Shown: positions 5,117-5,343 of the stretch, piece by piece
Layout of the letters: every line of letters begins with the position of its first letter
Position numbering within the stretch: the first letter of the stretch is position 1
Origin: Chloroflexi bacterium RBG_16_72_14
GTDB lineage: Bacteria; Chloroflexota; Limnocylindria; Limnocylindrales; CSP1-4
NCBI GenBank assembly: GCA_001797035.1
Contig: MGOE01000056.1
Location: 6,584-11,926, forward strand
Reading direction: 5' to 3'
DNA length: 5,343 nt
The notes under the pieces: generated by a model
What the model was told of the DNA's origin: nothing
What the model saw: the letters and a program-made list of their open reading frames with translations, nothing else
Database searches by the model: none
Program-made: the position numbers and the translations under genes

Positions 5117-5343
5117 CCGACGGGGCCGTCCGGCCGGTCCACGTCTCGACGACGGGGTTCCGCGACCGCGACCTGCGGGCGATCCTGGATGCCTGCGCCA
5201 CCGAGGCGTTCGACGCGCTCGAGCTGAGCGACGTGCGCAACCCGGACCTCGCGCTCCTCGAGCCGCGGCCCGATCGGCCGCCGCTGCCGAGGTTCCTCCT
5301 GCACAACTACTTCCCGCCGCCGTCGGAGCCGTTCCTGCTCAAC
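5113..5343 (+). CDS. Probable TIM-barrel sugar-phosphate isomerase/epimerase-like protein (3' end outside window)
   Basis: The first 77 codons are present; the frame is open to the right edge. The GTG start overlaps the TGA of the neuB-like gene in the string GTGA, so translation is probably coupled. The opening VHVSTTGFRDRDLRAILDACATEAF looks like a first barrel strand and helix, followed by DALELSD (34-40), an 'IELS'-like second strand with the acidic residue usual in xylose-isomerase-like barrels. FLLHNYFPPPSEPFLLN (61-77) is distinctive. From memory, the HNYFPPP...PFVLNLAS form belongs to sugar-phosphate isomerase/epimerase-like proteins encoded near NeuB in nonulosonate clusters; I could not check this. 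Its reaction is unknown, and an epimerase or isomerase step on a nonulosonate precursor is an inference. G/C-biased third positions and in-operon placement support a real gene. Confidence 0.7.
   Translation, partial: MTDGAVRPVHVSTTGFRDRDLRAILDACATEAFDALELSDVRNPDLALLEPRPDRPPLPRFLLHNYFPPPSEPFLLN

Noticed and set aside
4606..5304. Minus-strand open frames opposite the end of neuB and the TIM-barrel gene
   Set aside because: They are antisense to recognisable proteins and show no motif of their own.

Overview
This window is a piece of a surface-polysaccharide (O-antigen, capsule or glycan-decoration) gene cluster from a very GC-rich bacterium (roughly 70% G+C by eye). Third codon positions are strongly G/C-biased, several starts are GTG, and one promoter looks leaderless. 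That fits Actinomycetota or a high-GC Chloroflexota lineage, but no gene here fixes the taxon. No rRNA, tRNA, transposase or CRISPR array is visible.

Layout. The left part is transcribed leftward (minus strand). A nucleotide-sugar dehydrogenase of the UDP-N-acetylhexosamine 6-dehydrogenase type (790-2100) is followed 10 bases later by a family 2 glycosyltransferase with an N-terminal heptad-repeat coiled coil (start at 779, running off the left edge). A 73-base divergent region separates this pair from a small, very acidic protein of unknown function on the plus strand (2174-2539). A 350-base gap without a gene (2540-2889) holds an unusual repeat structure: four hairpins with the core GCCTG-N5-CAGGC, arranged as two inverted copies of a two-hairpin unit of about 67 bases and bracketed by a GC-rich direct repeat. 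The gap ends with an extended -10 promoter. Rightward from it run GDP-mannose 4,6-dehydratase (gmd, 2890-3978), a NeuB-family nonulosonic (sialic/legionaminic-type) acid synthase (4043-5116) and, overlapping its stop codon, the first 77 codons of a probable TIM-barrel sugar-phosphate isomerase/epimerase-like protein that leaves the window.

How the genes work together. The dehydrogenase would supply a UDP-hexosaminuronic acid, Gmd would supply GDP-4-keto-6-deoxymannose (precursor of D-rhamnose, L-fucose or perosamine), and the NeuB-like enzyme would make a nine-carbon 2-keto acid sugar. The glycosyltransferase would add one such sugar to a growing chain. Partner enzymes (a GDP-sugar reductase or aminotransferase, a CMP-sugar synthetase, a UDP-sugar epimerase) are not in the window. 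The most unusual part is the hairpin array between the acidic-protein gene and gmd.
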